From Pegoplata infirma (lineage: Eukaryota; Arthropoda; Insecta; Diptera; Anthomyiidae), in NCBI GenBank assembly GCA_963921195.1, contig OY992536.1, positions 235,388,023-235,452,022 of the forward strand: a stretch of 64,000 nucleotides of DNA. The letters are read 5' to 3'. The translations under genes were made by a program, and so were the position numbers. This document shows positions 45,501 through 56,084 of the stretch, one piece after another (the stretch's first letter is position 1; every line of letters starts with the position of its first letter). The notes beneath the pieces are model-generated. The model saw only the letters and a program-made list of their open reading frames with translations. It had not been told where the DNA came from and made no database searches.

Positions 45501-46784
45501 TGTAAAGATCATTTTATAGAATTCAAAATAATAAAAAATGGTTTTCACTTAGTTTTCTCGCACAAAATTTTACTCAAACCTTAAATTGTAATACATTATT
45601 AAAACAACGAAGTTATATAAAACAGCGCGAATTTAGTAAATATAAAATTAATAATTTACTTTTTATTTCAAATTTAATAAAAAAAGTCTGAAAAAATCAC
45701 AAAATAACCAAGTTAAAAAATCACTTTCACATATTTCACATATGAGGCATTCTACACCAAACGTCCAGCGAAAAAAACATATGTACCGTAAACTTCTGAA
45801 TAGGTTGTATGGATAGCCCTATATGGAACTTAGAAAATTGCGTTTTTGGTTTTTCAATTTTTCAGGAACTGGGCCTAGGAGGCGTGGTCAAATATTGGAA
45901 AAATGGTCAAATTTGTGGCGAGTTGCCTTGATTAAATATTTATCACATTAAAACGGAATGCACCACAATCTCAAAAATTTACATTCATATATAGTTTTGT
46001 ATGGGCTATCGATTAAAGTTGTTTTTTTTTTGGAAAATTTTCAGAATCCATTCTGAAATTTTCCATTTTTGAAAAAAGTAAATTTATCAAATATCCGGCC
46101 ACTTTTTTTAATTTTTTTTTTTTAAGTTTAGATGTTTGTCCATTAGACCACCCAAAAAAATGTATGGGATTTGCAAAAGTATTTTTTTGTTCGCTCCACC
46201 GGCAGTTTCTGATAGATTGGCCATAAAAAATAATATCTGTGCAAGAACTGGATCTCTTGGTTGCATACAGGCCAGTCGATTTGAACTTTTGACCCCAAAA
46301 GTGACCTAAAAGCACTACAAAGCTTTTAAGTGCAATAACTCTTAAAATATGCGTTTTTCCAAAAAATACTATATAAGTTATATTTTTCAGAATAAAAAAG
46401 CAAACATTTCCTTCATACAAATTTTTAGTCTAAGTCTAAGACATCGTGGTGTTTTTGGCTGTTAAAATAAAAATTTATGTAAAGACTTCATTTAAAACGA
46501 CCCTCGTTATAATTTGGACCGAGATTAAAATAGTCGGTGTCCATTATTTTGTAGAGTAGGATATTTAGTTTTCATAAACCAATTATATTTGGAATTTATA
46601 TGGGTAATTTCATTTCCGAAGAGCCCAAAGCTGACTTTGAAGTTTCGATTTTTCAAATGCTGAATAGAAATTTGTGAAATTACTTTATTTTAAACGACCC
46701 TCGTTAAAATTTTAATGGATACAATCGGTTTCCATGATTTTTAAGAGTTAGATGTGTACTTTTTGGAAAATATTTGGGGAATTC
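45501..46784. other. Non-coding DNA, possible old transposon
   Basis: ATGAGGCATTCTACACCAAACG near 45746 resembles a diverged TGGGGCATTCC foldback end. TTTAAACGACCCTCGTTAWAAT and the following GTCGGTGTCCAT/TCGGTTTCCAT occur near 46490 and 46692 as a 200-bp-spaced direct repeat. A 135-codon minus-strand frame at 46013-46420 has no recognisable domain, is Lys/Phe-rich and lies in this repeat-like stretch. Confidence 0.4.
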
Positions 46785-46920
46785 CAGGCCAAATCAATCA
46801 CTTTTAGACCCGGCCCCCTTCGAATATTTTTTTTTGGATATGTTTTAGTAAGTATTAAATGCAACATGCACTCAAATTTTCAGACTTTTATACCAAGTTG
46901 GTGTTGAGTAATAAATACTT
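46785..46920. mobile_element. Foldback element end fragment (copy 5)
   Basis: TGGGGAATTCCAGGCCAAAT, CAATCACTTTTAGACCCGGC, GGATATGTTTTAGTA and ACCAAGTTGGTGTTGAGTAAT match the left 135 bp of the 2-kb foldback family with about 15% divergence. The rest is absent and T-rich low-complexity DNA follows. Unlike the other copies it has no mini-me-like flank. Confidence 0.75.
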
Positions 46921-47150
46921 TTTTTTCATAAAAAATTTTTGTTTTCATCAAATTTTTTTTTTCATAAGTTTTTTTGTTTTTTCATAAAATTTTTTTTCAT
47001 CCATTTTTTTTTTCATCAAAATTTTTTTTTTCATAAATTTTTTTTTATCATATTTTTTTCATCAATTTTTTTATCAAATATTTTATTATCAATTTTTTTC
47101 TCACTAATAATTTTTTTTTTCATATTTTTTTAAAACAAAATTTTTTAAAA
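46921..47150. repeat. T-rich low complexity with TTTTTTTCATC words
   Basis: Runs of T alternate with CATC and CATAA, giving an apparent Phe-rich plus-strand frame (46939-47133) that is not a gene. The neighbouring palindrome and 51231-51500 have the same vocabulary. Confidence 0.7.
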
Positions 47151-47434
47151 CGAAAAACAAAATTATGTTAAAAAAAATTGATGAACCCAAAATTTTTGGT
47201 GAAAACAAATTTTGATAAAAAAAAGTTTTTGATGAATTTTTTTGATGAAAAGAAAAATTTTTTTTTTACATCAAAAAATTTTTCTTTTTTTTGATGAAAA
47301 GAAAATTTTTTTTTTACATCAAAAAATTTTTCTTTTCATCAAAAAAATTCATCAAAAACTTTTTTTCATCAAAATTTGTTTTCACCAAAAATTTTGGGTT
47401 CATCAAATTTTTTTTAACATAATTTTGTTTTTCG
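47151..47434. repeat. 284-bp near-perfect palindrome
   Basis: CGAAAAACAAAATTATGTTA at the left pairs with TAACATAATTTTGTTTTTCG at the right, then AATTGATGAACCCAAAATTT, TTGGTGAAAACAAATTTTG and TTTTTGATGAATTTTTTTGATG pair inwards to the centre. The arms of about 140 bp differ by only a few bases, so it is a recent inverted duplication of low-complexity DNA. Frames on both strands across it are palindrome artefacts. Confidence 0.88.
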
Positions 47435-47527
47435 TGAAAAAAATCATTTTTTTTTACCAAAACTACTTTTTCACCAAGTCTAAGCTTTTCGCATAAAAAT
47501 GTTCCTTTTTTTATCAAATGTACATAA

Positions 47528-47700
47528 AACAAGTGAGAGTGGTATATTCTTTGGTGCCGAATCTTTTATACTCAAAAATGTAAAAACACTTTTTGCACTT
47601 ATTTTTGCACTCACTTACGAAATGTACAGCTCTTTTGGTTTTTTAATGGGGTCCTCGACTGATATTTCAATTCGTTTTGCATGGAATAGCAAAGTAATAT
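47528..47700 (+). mobile_element. Mini-me-like fragment
   Basis: It begins AAACAAGTGAGAGTGGTATATTC then a decayed hairpin TTTGGTGCCGAATC, TTTTATACTCAAAAATG. The middle is deleted, and GGGGTCCTCGACTGATATTTC near the end marks the right-hand part. The 67-codon frame over it is not a gene. Confidence 0.65.
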
Positions 47701-48670
47701 AACATTATTTTTTCTAAAAAAACGTTGCTTTGGCAAGTACACCCAAATCTTCCGCAAAACATTATCATGATTTAATGTTTTTGGCAAGAGTACAAAATTC
47801 GCAGGTATTTTTCTTTACTTTTCTGGACTGATATGTCCTTTTTAAGACAGTTTTGCGATAAGTCCAGTATTCACCTGCCATGTAAAAGAATTTTTAGTGA
47901 CATGTCCCATTTTCATCAGTCAAAGGAAAGGTGATTTCAAATCGACCAACACACTTTTCCTGCAGAATAATTACAGAAAAATTTAGTTGAAGCCAAAAAA
48001 TTCTTTAAGAAATTTTTTTACATTTGTAAATTTTTTAAAGAAAATTAGTTATCAATAGGTAAATTGAAAGTTCTTTACTTTTCTCCCCCCCCCCCCCCTA
48101 TTACACAAAACAAACTTTACTAACGCATTAGCAAATATTATCATTACTTTTAACAAATATTTTGATTATCTATAACAAATTAATTTTGCTACGGCTACTA
48201 CAACTAGCATCAATGTATGTATGCTCGGATCTTTACTTCATTTGCTCAAAAATGTGTTAATGTTGCTAATAATTCCATGATGAAGTAAATTTTATACGCA
48301 TACAACATAACTCCCCCAAAAATATTTTTATTATGTATGAAAAAAAAAAACTTTATACCATAAATAAATTATAAATAAACAACATAAAGTGGTAAAAATG
48401 AAAAATATACAACAAGTGAAAATTCGACAACCCCAAAAAAAAAAATTTTAGAAACATTGAAGCTTACAAAATCCCATTTACAAACATCAAAAAGCATCTC
48501 CCCCTCTATGGAAATGATAGCAAAAATATACAAATGATGCTGTTTTTATGCCTTCTCTAATATGAATTCGACTAGAAACTGTAGAGTTTTGGTGAGGGCG
48601 TGAAAATGGCAAAAACAGATGTGCAAAGCCACAGGCATTATAATAAGGATATTAAACAGTTTTTTCCCTA
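47701..48670. other. Non-coding DNA with a C14 run
   Basis: No gene. AACATTATCATGATTTAATG with TTTGGCAAGAGTACAAAATTCGC (47760-47805) recurs in diverged form at about 61460-61505 (AACATAATCATCATTAAATG). A run of 14 C lies at 48085-48098. 48160-48610 shows no family landmarks. Confidence 0.5.
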
Positions 48671-48675
48671 ATTTT

Positions 48676-48770
48676 TTTTATACCCTCCACTTAGTGATAG
48701 ATGGTATATATAAGTTTGTCATTCCGTTTGTAACTCATCGAAATATCGATCTGGGACCCCATAAAGTATA
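48676..48770 (-). mobile_element. Mini-me-like right-end fragment
   Basis: TTTTTTATACCCTCCACTTAG, GTCATTCCGTTTGTAACTC, ATCGAAATATCGATCTGGGAC and CCCATAAAGTATA match the end of other copies read on the minus strand. The foldback element begins exactly in the TA tract and the remainder of the mini-me-like copy is missing beyond 50753. Confidence 0.8.
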
Positions 48771-50753
48771 TGGGGCATTCCAAGCCAAATCACTCACTTT
48801 TAGACCCGACCCCTTTCGATTTATTTTATTTTTGGATATGTTTTAGTACTTACTAAATGCAACTTGGACACCAATTTTCAGCCTTTTATTCCAAGATGGT
48901 GTTGAGTAATCAAAAAAATGGAAAAATTAAAATTTTCAATTAATTTTGACCAGTTAAAAATATAGATATCTTAAAAAAAGTTGGACAACGTTTTGTTGGT
49001 ATTTAAATGTAGTCTTAGAAAAAAATATTAAAAAAATTATTCGAAGTAATTATCACTTATTTTTTAACGTTTAAAAATTAAAATCGACTTTTTGAAAAAG
49101 TCCGAAACCTTCGATTTTTTTTTCACAAACGTCTAAAAGTTCTACTCTTAATTACGCAACTTTTAAGTCATAATTCGAGATGTGATCGCAATTTGTTCTA
49201 TTTTTTTTTTTCAAATTTTGAAAATTGCACCTTTTATTTTTTGACTCTGATTTATTTTAAATGGTGCTCCAAAAAAACTAAATTGGTAGATACTGATCCT
49301 AACTTACCCTAGATATATTCATTTCGAGGCAAAAATACGCCTCACAAAAATTAAGAACGATCGGACATGGATAAGGTGTTCCGCATGGGCTTTGAAGTTT
49401 AGAAAACGGATTACAAGGAAAAATATGAATTTTTTTCTGTTTTCTCAATTTTTTTGGTATTTTAAGTTAAGTTTTAATTCAAGTGGTTACAGAATTATTA
49501 TACGGAGTAAAATGCCTCTCTAATAAGGTACCAAAGACTGAAATCGGTTGAAAATCAGCCAAGTTATTACAACTTCCCCAGGCATCTAACGTATGGCAGA
49601 ACACTTGATTAAGCAATATAATACGATTTTGGAAATTCATTGAAATTTTCTACTTTAATAACATTTTTTTATTCTTCAAGTTCAAATGTTATTAGATGAC
49701 AAGTATTTTTCATATTGTGTTTTGCTAACATTTTTTAAATTAGTGCTAAAAATGCCTGCATTTTCAACACCCTTTTGAAATCTCTATTTTAAAAAAAATT
49801 TCTTTTTTTTGTTTTAAAATTTGGAAAAGTCAAAAAAATATTACACTGAAACATGAATAATGAAAAAATGTTATTACAGTTGAAAATTTCAATAAATTTA
49901 AAAAAAGGGCCTCGTATTTTTTAATCAAGTTGTATGGCACACGCTAGATGCCTGGGGAAGTTGTAATAACTTGGCTGATTTTCAACCGATTTTAGTTTTT
50001 AGTACCTTATTAGAAAGGCATTTTACTCCACATCATAATTCTGTAATCACTTGAATTAAAACTTAACTTAAAATACCAAAGAAATTGCGAAAACAGAAAA
50101 AAATTCATATTTTTCCTTGTAATCCGTTTTTTTAACTTCAAGGACCATGCTAAACGCCTTACACATGTCCGATCGTCCCAAATTTTTGTGAGACGTATAT
50201 TTACCTCCAAATGAATATATTTAGGGTAAGTTAGGGTCAGTATCTACCATTTTTTTTTTTTGGAGCTCCATATAAAATAAATCAGAGCCAAAACATAAAA
50301 GGTGCAATTTTAAAAATTAAAAAAAAAATAGAAAGAATTGTGAACGCATCTCGAGTTATGGCTTTATGGTTTTTTACAAAAAAATCGAAGGTTTCGGACT
50401 TTTTCAAAAAGTCAATTTTAATTTTTAAACGTCAAAAAATAAGTGATAATTACTTCGAATAATTTTTTCACATTTCTTTTCTAAAACTACATTTAAATAC
50501 CAACAAAACGTTGTCCAACTTTTTTTAAAATATCTATATTTTTTAATGGTCAAAATTAATTAAAAATTTAAATTTTTTAATTTTTTGGAGAAAATCGCCA
50601 TTTTGAAAAATTGATTACTCAACACCATTTTGGAATAAAAGGCTGAAAATTGGTGTCCAAGTTGCATTTAATAAGGACTAAAACATATCCAAAAATAAAA
50701 TAAATCGAAAGGGGTCGGGTCTAAAAGTGAGTGATTTGGCTTGGAATGCCCCA
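48771..50753. mobile_element. 2-kb foldback element, copy 3
   Basis: The ends are TGGGGCATTCCAAGCC and its complement. AAAGTATA precedes it and TATATAG follows. The arms match copies 1 and 2 along their length (TCCCCAGGCATCTAACG, GGTGCAATTTTAAAAATT), with small deletions such as one near 50363 and one near 48915. The right arm is nearly identical to that of copy 2 (42000-42450 against 49980-50340), closer than either is to its own left arm. Confidence 0.9.
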
Positions 50754-51230
50754 TATATAGAAAGGAATTTTTCAAAAGATTCTGTATGGGAATGAGACCA
50801 ACTGAGCTGAAAATACCATTTTTACGGCAGGGACTTAAAGGTTAACCCCTTAATCATTCCGTGGACTCATAACGGACCTCAGAGACTGTTAGTGCTGATG
50901 TGGAGCGTAAGCAGCCTCCATCCTACGACTGATCAATAGAGGATTTAGCATAATCTCAAGGGTCAATAGAGGGCTTATCAGAGAACCATGCGCATTATCC
51001 TTAGTTAAAGACTGTCTTCAAAGTTCAACTCTCAGAAACTTGGAAGTCAGTACCAGTGGAAGTCTAATTTTAAAAGAGATGGAGGACGCCACCTCAGTTT
51101 GACTGTATAAGCTGACGACTAAAGAAATACTGTTTTAATTTTTTTAAAACCAAAATGATTTGTAACTTGGATAATAACTCACCTGCTGGTGAATATAAAA
51201 GTTTTCACCACCTGGTGAAAAAAATGTAAC
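50754..51230. other. Non-coding DNA of even composition with a retroposon tail
   Basis: No gene is recognised. GC content is clearly higher than around it. CCGTGGACTCATAACGGACC, TCAGAGACTG and GTAAGCAGCCTCC (50870-50932) resemble the 3' tail of the non-LTR fragment at 58135-58195. The part at 51000-51130 is unidentified. Confidence 0.5.
50865..50932 (+). mobile_element. Non-LTR retrotransposon 3' tail relic
   Basis: TCGTGGTATCACAATGGACCTCAGAGTCTA at 58135 compares with CCGTGGACTCATAACGGACCTCAGAGACTG here, followed in both by a GTAAGCAGCC/GTCAGCAGCC word. Only the short tail is left. Direction is inferred from the better copy. Confidence 0.5.
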
Positions 51231-51500
51231 GTATATTTTGTTGACTAAAACCATTTTTCTTCATCAATTTTTTATTTTAATTTTTTTGTCATTAACAATT
51301 TTTTCATAATTTTTTTTTTTCATTATATTTTTTGTTGGCTAATTTTTTTTTTTATCAAATTTTTTTTTATTAAATTTTTTTTGTCAACACATTTTTTTAT
51401 CACCAATTTTTTTTTCTTAAAAACTTTTTTTCATCAAAAATTTTTTTATAAATTTTTTTTTTTTTTGCCATCAAACATTTTTTTCACAAACTTGAAACTC
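51231..51500. repeat. T-rich low complexity with TTTTTTTCATCA words
   Basis: The vocabulary is the same as 46921-47434 (ATCAATTTTTTTATC, TTTTCATCAAAAATTTTT). It lies directly before a mini-me-like copy, as does the block at 46921-47434, so it may be part of an element variant that carries such a tract. Confidence 0.6.
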
Positions 51501-51540
51501 TTCTGACACAATAATGGTAAATTTGTTTAAGAAATGTACA

Positions 51541-51937
51541 AAATACAATTGAGACTGTTAAATGCGTCTGTGCCGAATACTTTATACCCCCTTAAATGTA
51601 AAAAAAAAATTGCTATGAAGTAATACAGTTTTATAATGTTTTATATCAACGACCTCAAAAGGTGCAAACTGAAAAAGTTAAATTTTTAAGTAATCTAGGT
51701 TTTATTTGGTGTTTTTTAGAGATTGGTTAATTTCTTCAAGAGGAAGCTTTTTCGCTCTGGTCCGATTTCAAGCATTTATGAACATTACCAGCCTATATAT
51801 TCGTGCTAAATTTCGGAAGTCTTGCTCTTTCGGTTTGTACTACTGTATGCTTTCCACAGGTATACCGACCGACGAACATCCCTTGCTTTCCACAGACAGA
51901 TGGAAGGATGAATACATACATCGATGGAATGTCATCA
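51541..51937 (+). mobile_element. Mini-me-like repeat, diverged, ends at a palindromic element
   Basis: It begins TTGAGACTGTTAAATGCG, TCTGTGCCGAATAC, TTTATACCCC and continues through GAGATTGGTTAATTTCTTC, TCGCTCTGGTCCGATTTC, CTTTCGGTTTGTACTAC and CCACAGACAGATGGA. It then reads ATCGATGGAATGTCATCA, where the palindromic element begins. The 132-codon plus-strand frame at 51706-52104 runs from this repeat into the next element and is not a gene. Confidence 0.7.
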
Positions 51938-52359
51938 GGGTAATTCCAAAATTTTTCGCCCCACTGTTCGGAAACATGCCTTTGGACGCCACTGAGAATT
52001 TGGCCCATAGATATCCACGATTATATGAGATATGTTGCATTATTGGATTTTCAAAATTTGCTGTAGTTTTCAAATTATCGCTGGTCAAAGTTCGACTTTT
52101 TTAGCAAAAGTCAGAAAAATACATGACGTTTAACGTTCTCTAACTATTTAACTAGTAATCCGATTATCACAAGTAATGGCTCATATGAAAGCTTAATTCT
52201 TCTTCTTTTAGAAAATATTTCCAAAAGCATACAGTTTTTTTCAGAAGTGTTGCAAAAATTCAAAAACATTTTTTTTTTGCGAATATTTAAAAAAACACAT
52301 CTTCGATTTTTAAAAAAAATAAGTTTGGTGATAAACAATACTGTTTTGTACAACATATC

Positions 52360-52626
52360 CAAAATTCAGAGTGGGATCCCAATGGGATCAAAAAATATTC
52401 TGGTTTTAGTACGAAGTTCTTAAATTTTACCTTAGAAAATTAAAATTTTATGTTTCTTCAATATAAAAATTTAAATTTTCAAAGAAAATTATACTATTAA
52501 AATTTTGAAAAACATTCGAAACATTAGAAATTTAAATTTCCTAAGGGAAAAATATGAGAACCTCATACTTAAAACAGAATAGTTTTTGATCCCATGGAGA
52601 TCCCACTCTGAATTTTGAATATGTTA
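52360..52626. repeat. Inner palindrome with GTGGGATCCC arms
   Basis: ATATCCAAAATTCAGAGTGGGATC at the left pairs with GATCCCACTCTGAATTTTGAATAT at the right. Arms of about 120 bp continue through GGGATCAAAAA and TTCTGGTTTTAGTA. It forms the loop or end of the surrounding element. Confidence 0.75.
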
Positions 52627-52639
52627 TACAAAACCAATG

Positions 52640-52850
52640 ATGGGTACCAATACCTTTTCGATACCAATACCCGTTAATACCAATTCAAATTGAAAACCAA
52701 TACCAATTAAAAACCAATACCTTTATTTGTGCGATACCAATACCGATAAAAAACCAATACCGATTCCCCACTACCAATACCAATTAAAAACCAATACTTT
52801 TATTCTTTAAAACCAATACCAATAAAAAACCAATACCAATTCATTTTTTT
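52640..52850. repeat. ACCAATACC subterminal tandem tract (left)
   Basis: Over fifteen copies of CCAATACC, CCAATACCAATT and AAAACCAATACC in irregular tandem. The matching tract at the right end (55430-55640) has the same orientation, so these tracts are direct and not inverted. Confidence 0.85.
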
Positions 52851-52859
52851 CTACTTTCG

Positions 52860-54170
52860 TATCGGTTTTGTTTCGGTTTTTTGTATTCTTATTTTCGTTT
52901 GTTTAATTGTGACGTCAAACATTTTCTTTTCATCACATTATTAGGTTTTACCTGACTAACGAATTGCAAAAGATGTTACATCGATCAGTAATCGTTTGCA
53001 TGCAATGTCACATAACAAAAAGGAGTTAGCTACTTGAAAAGCCATAAAAACATAAAAGAAATATTTTTTGTCACGGTTTTTATGACCCCTAATAAAAGTA
53101 GATCTTAAAAAATTTAGACCTTTTCTGTGATGAAATTTTTTCTTTTGCAAACATTGTTAATATTTGATATATGTATGTACATTGAATGTCACTGCACTCT
53201 TCTTTGCGTTGTAAAAAATATACTAATGTTCTTTTTTGGAAATTCCAAAATTTCAATCAAGCAGTCGTTACAAAATTTTATGTCACAACACCAGAATCCA
53301 GAAAAAAATTTTATTGTTTTTTTAGAGGCACAGTCATATTATATAAGAATTTAAGAACGCATAATGTGCAGTTCACACTTGCTATTTTTGAGAGTTTAAG
53401 GGCTACGTGTTTAAAAAAATTCCTTTTTCTGTATCCATTACGTTTTTATTCTGTTACTGGTGTTTTGTTAAACAACTTGTTTAAGATCGTAAGTGTGAAC
53501 CACATATAAGAAAACAATTGACCCGTGTAATCGCAATTGCATGATAACCCATTTCGATCACCTTTTTCAAAAAAATATTTTTGTACGAAAAGGATGAAGT
53601 TCAGGTATATTTTGTTATAAATGTTAAGTCTCATTTTTCTGCAATTAAAAAATATCTCCCCTTGACCACCGGAATTTATATGTGCATTAAATGCAATGTG
53701 CATCAGCACAGAAAGTGTTTCAAGCAAAAACGAAAAATTTGCATTTTTTTAGTTTAGGCTTTTAATTTTTTTATTAATTAATATTAATTTTTTTTAAGAT
53801 TTAATTTTTTATCAAATTACACTAATTGAAACATTTTGAAACTATTTATTTTGAAAATAACGAAATAAATTAATAAAATAGCAAATAAATCCAAATATTA
53901 AAATTGCATAAGAAGTTGAAATACAGGCTTTTCTGGAATAACGGAACATTAAAATTTTTTTTACAAGAGTTTTGAGATCAGCCGGTGCTAATTTTACTAA
54001 ATATGTACCTTTTTCCAAATAAAAATTAATCTTTGTCCAAAATGGGTTAAGCATGTACTATTTAGTTTAAAGTTTGACTTAATTCTGAATGCAAATACTG
54101 CTAAAAAATATTTTTTTTAAAGGGGTTTTTCAAAAAAAAAAACATCCCATACGCAAAAAATTGACTCACT
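52860..54170. other. Interior of the 3.0-kb hAT-like element, no gene recognised
   Basis: Frames of 64-107 codons are present on both strands (53127-53354 and 53186-53509 plus, 53446-53727 minus) but none shows hAT transposase motifs such as a BED finger or the C-terminal dimerisation region. Codon usage is not distinguishable from background. It may be a decayed transposase region or filler. Confidence 0.4.
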
Positions 54171-54178
54171 CTCTAGAC

Positions 54179-54493
54179 CAATGGTTCTCATTCCGAGGCC
54201 CCTCCTAGGGGGCCACGGAAGCATTTCTAGGGGGTAGCGAAAAGTTTAGTAAATATCATGCTAAAATTATTAAAATAAAATATACAAGCAAAGCAAAACG
54301 GACCAGTTCTACTTGTATTCCCCAGGGATCCAATCAGTCCATATTTGGATTTGAGACCAATTTTTGGGAAAACTTGGGGTAGAGCATAACATGGTCGGTC
54401 TTTACCGACTTTAATTTTCTCACTTGTTGGGGGTCGCGAGATATTTGAAATATTGAAAAGGGGTGGCGATGCAAAAGTTAGTTAGAAGCTCTG
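54179..54493. mobile_element. 315-bp hAT MITE (GGTTCTCA-type ends)
   Basis: The left end CAATGGTTCTCATTCCG and, read inward from the right, CAGAGCTTCTAACTAAC resemble the CAGNGGTTCTCAAAC ends of the Charlie/Buster hAT group. CTCTAGAC (54171-54178) and CTCTAGAA (54494-54501) give an 8-bp duplication with one mismatch. It carries CCTCCTAGGGGGCCAC and GGGGGTCGCGAG, which are GC-rich against the background. Confidence 0.75.
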
Positions 54494-54524
54494 CTCTAGA
54501 AACTCACTCAGAATTTTTCAACTC

Positions 54525-55272
54525 ACAATCACGTGATTTAAATGAAAATCACTTTTTTGAGTCACGCAAATCACGGGACCAGCGACCATCTCCAATTCAA
54601 ATACATAAACAAGAGACAAGTGTCTTTTCATTTGTTTAATCTATAACATCTGTAAATTTTATTTAAAATGAAGTGTCCACCCTTGAAAAAGTTTCCTTGT
54701 AGGTCTGAATCCAAAAAGTTTCAAGGCACTTATTTATTACCTTAATATAGTCACTTGACTTAAATGAAAATCACTCTATAACCAAATGATTTGAAAGGAA
54801 AATCACTTACGCTCACGCGTGAATCACGGGACCAGACACCATCTCCAATTCAAATACTTAAACAAAAGGCAAGTGTCTCTTCATTTGATTCATCTATAAC
54901 ATCTGTAAATTTTGTTAAAAATGAAGTGTCCACCCTGAAAAAGTTTCCTTGTAGGTCCGATTTCAAAAAGTTTCAAGTCACTTATTAATTACCGTAATAT
55001 AGTAATTAATTTAAATGAAAATCACTCTATAATCACGTGATTTAAATAAAATTCGCTCACGCCTGAATCACGTGGTTTTTTGAGTCACGCAAATTACGGG
55101 ACCACAGACCGTCTCTAATTCAAATACATAAACAAAAGACAAGTTTCTCTTCATTTGTTTCATCTATAACATCTGTAAATTTTATTAAAAATGAAGTGTC
55201 CACCCTGAAATAGTTTCCTTGTAGGTCCGATTTCAAAAACTTTCAAGGCACTTATTTATTACCTTAATATAG
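54525..55272. repeat. Three tandem copies of a ~250-bp unit
   Basis: Each unit has AATCACGTGATTTAAATGAAAATCAC-like sequence, CACGGGACCA, CCATCTCCAATTCAAATAC, ATAAACAA-AGACAAGTGTCT, CATCTATAACATCTGTAAATT, AATGAAGTGTCCACCCT, AAGTTTCCTTGTAGGTC and TTTCAAGGCACTTATTTATTACC. The anchor ACGGGACCA is at 54573, 54826 and 55096, so periods are 253 and 270 bp. Units are roughly 90% alike. Confidence 0.9.
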
Positions 55273-56084
55273 GCTTATATTCTGAATTTCAAAGAAATCG
55301 GTTAAAATGTACGACCTGTAGAGACTTTTGGCCAAAAAACCTACCATCTCGCCCCAGTGTGCACTGTGGGGCGGACAGAAGGACGACTTACGTTAAATTA
55401 ATTAATATTAACGACAAAACCTTTTGCATACAAATCCCAAAACCGATATAAGATAAATAAATACCAATACTTATTAAAAACCGATACCGATTCGAGGCTA
55501 AAACCAATACCAATACCCAATACCTAAATAATTCAAAACCAATACCGAAACCTATACCAATTCAACAAAAAACGAAAACCAATACCTATACCAATACTAA
55601 TATAATTTTAAAAACCAATACCAATACCAATACTTTTATCGAATTGGTACCCATCCTTGTACAAAACATTGTTTTTTTTCACCAGAATTTAAAAAAAAAA
55701 ATCGAAGATGTGTTTTTATAAATATTCGAAAAGAAAAAATGTTTTTGCATTTTTGCATCATTTCTGTAAAAAAAACTGTGTTATTTTAAAAATATTTTCT
55801 AAAAGAAGAACCTCAGCTTTCACATGAGCCTAAATTTGTGAAAATCGGGTCATTGGTTAAGAAGTTACAGCTCTTTAAACGTGATGTATTTTTCTTACTT
55901 TTGCTTAAAAAGTCAATCTTTGACCCGCCATAATTCGTTAAATACACCAAATGTAAAAAAACGATATATGGTACATATATCATATTTATGAGGGCTATCT
56001 ATGTGTCAAGATTCAAATTAATCTGAGACACCATTTCCAAAAATTACTAAAATTTGAGCTAAATTTTCTGGAATGGCCCATCAT

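Larger units (their letters stand above)
52635..55659. mobile_element. 3.0-kb hAT-like element with (CCAATA)n ends and 8-bp duplication
   Basis: The ends are CAATGATGGGTACCAATACC and, read inward from the right, CAAGGATGGGTACCAATTCG. TACAAAAC lies immediately outside both (52627-52634 and 55660-55667), an 8-bp target duplication. Next to each end is a 150-200-bp tract of ACCAATACC/AAAACCAATACC repeats. The interior holds no recognisable transposase (frames to 107 codons only), a hAT MITE (54179-54493) and a triplicated 250-bp unit. Ends and duplication length indicate the hAT superfamily. Confidence 0.88.
51938..56079. mobile_element. Palindromic element, ~700-bp and ~420-bp arms, with a hAT-like insertion in its loop
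   Basis: The ends read GGGTAATTCCAAAATTTT and, inward from the right, GGGCCATTCCAGAAAATTT, with ATCA on both sides (51934-51937 and 56080-56083). The arms pair through AAAAGTCAGAAAAATACATG / CATGTATTTTTC-like words, AGCTTTCATATGAGCC, TTCTTCTTTTAGAAAATATTT and AACACATCTTCGATTTTT. The left arm runs on through a further short palindrome (52360-52625, TTCAGAGTGGGATCCCAATGGGATC with its complement), beside which a 3.0-kb hAT-like element sits. Its ends resemble those of the TGGGGCATTCC foldback family. Confidence 0.75.

Noticed and set aside
46013..46420. 135-codon minus-strand frame, longest outside VAChT
   Set aside because: No recognisable motif, AT-rich codon pattern and location in a repeat-like stretch. 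Kept only as a note in the region entry.
42032..50210. 66-codon frames at 42032-42232 and 50010-50210 differing by one residue, suggestive of a conserved small protein
   Set aside because: Both lie in the right arm of recently related foldback copies. Copy 1 and the left arms do not keep the frame, so identity reflects DNA similarity.
53186..53727. Frames inside the 3.0-kb hAT-like element as a transposase remnant
   Set aside because: No BED finger, catalytic region or dimerisation motif could be read on either strand, even allowing frame changes by eye.
54525..55272. Tandem triplicated 250-bp units as a CRISPR-like or regulatory array
   Set aside because: Units are contiguous without unique spacers and the organism is eukaryotic; it is a plain tandem repeat inside a transposon.
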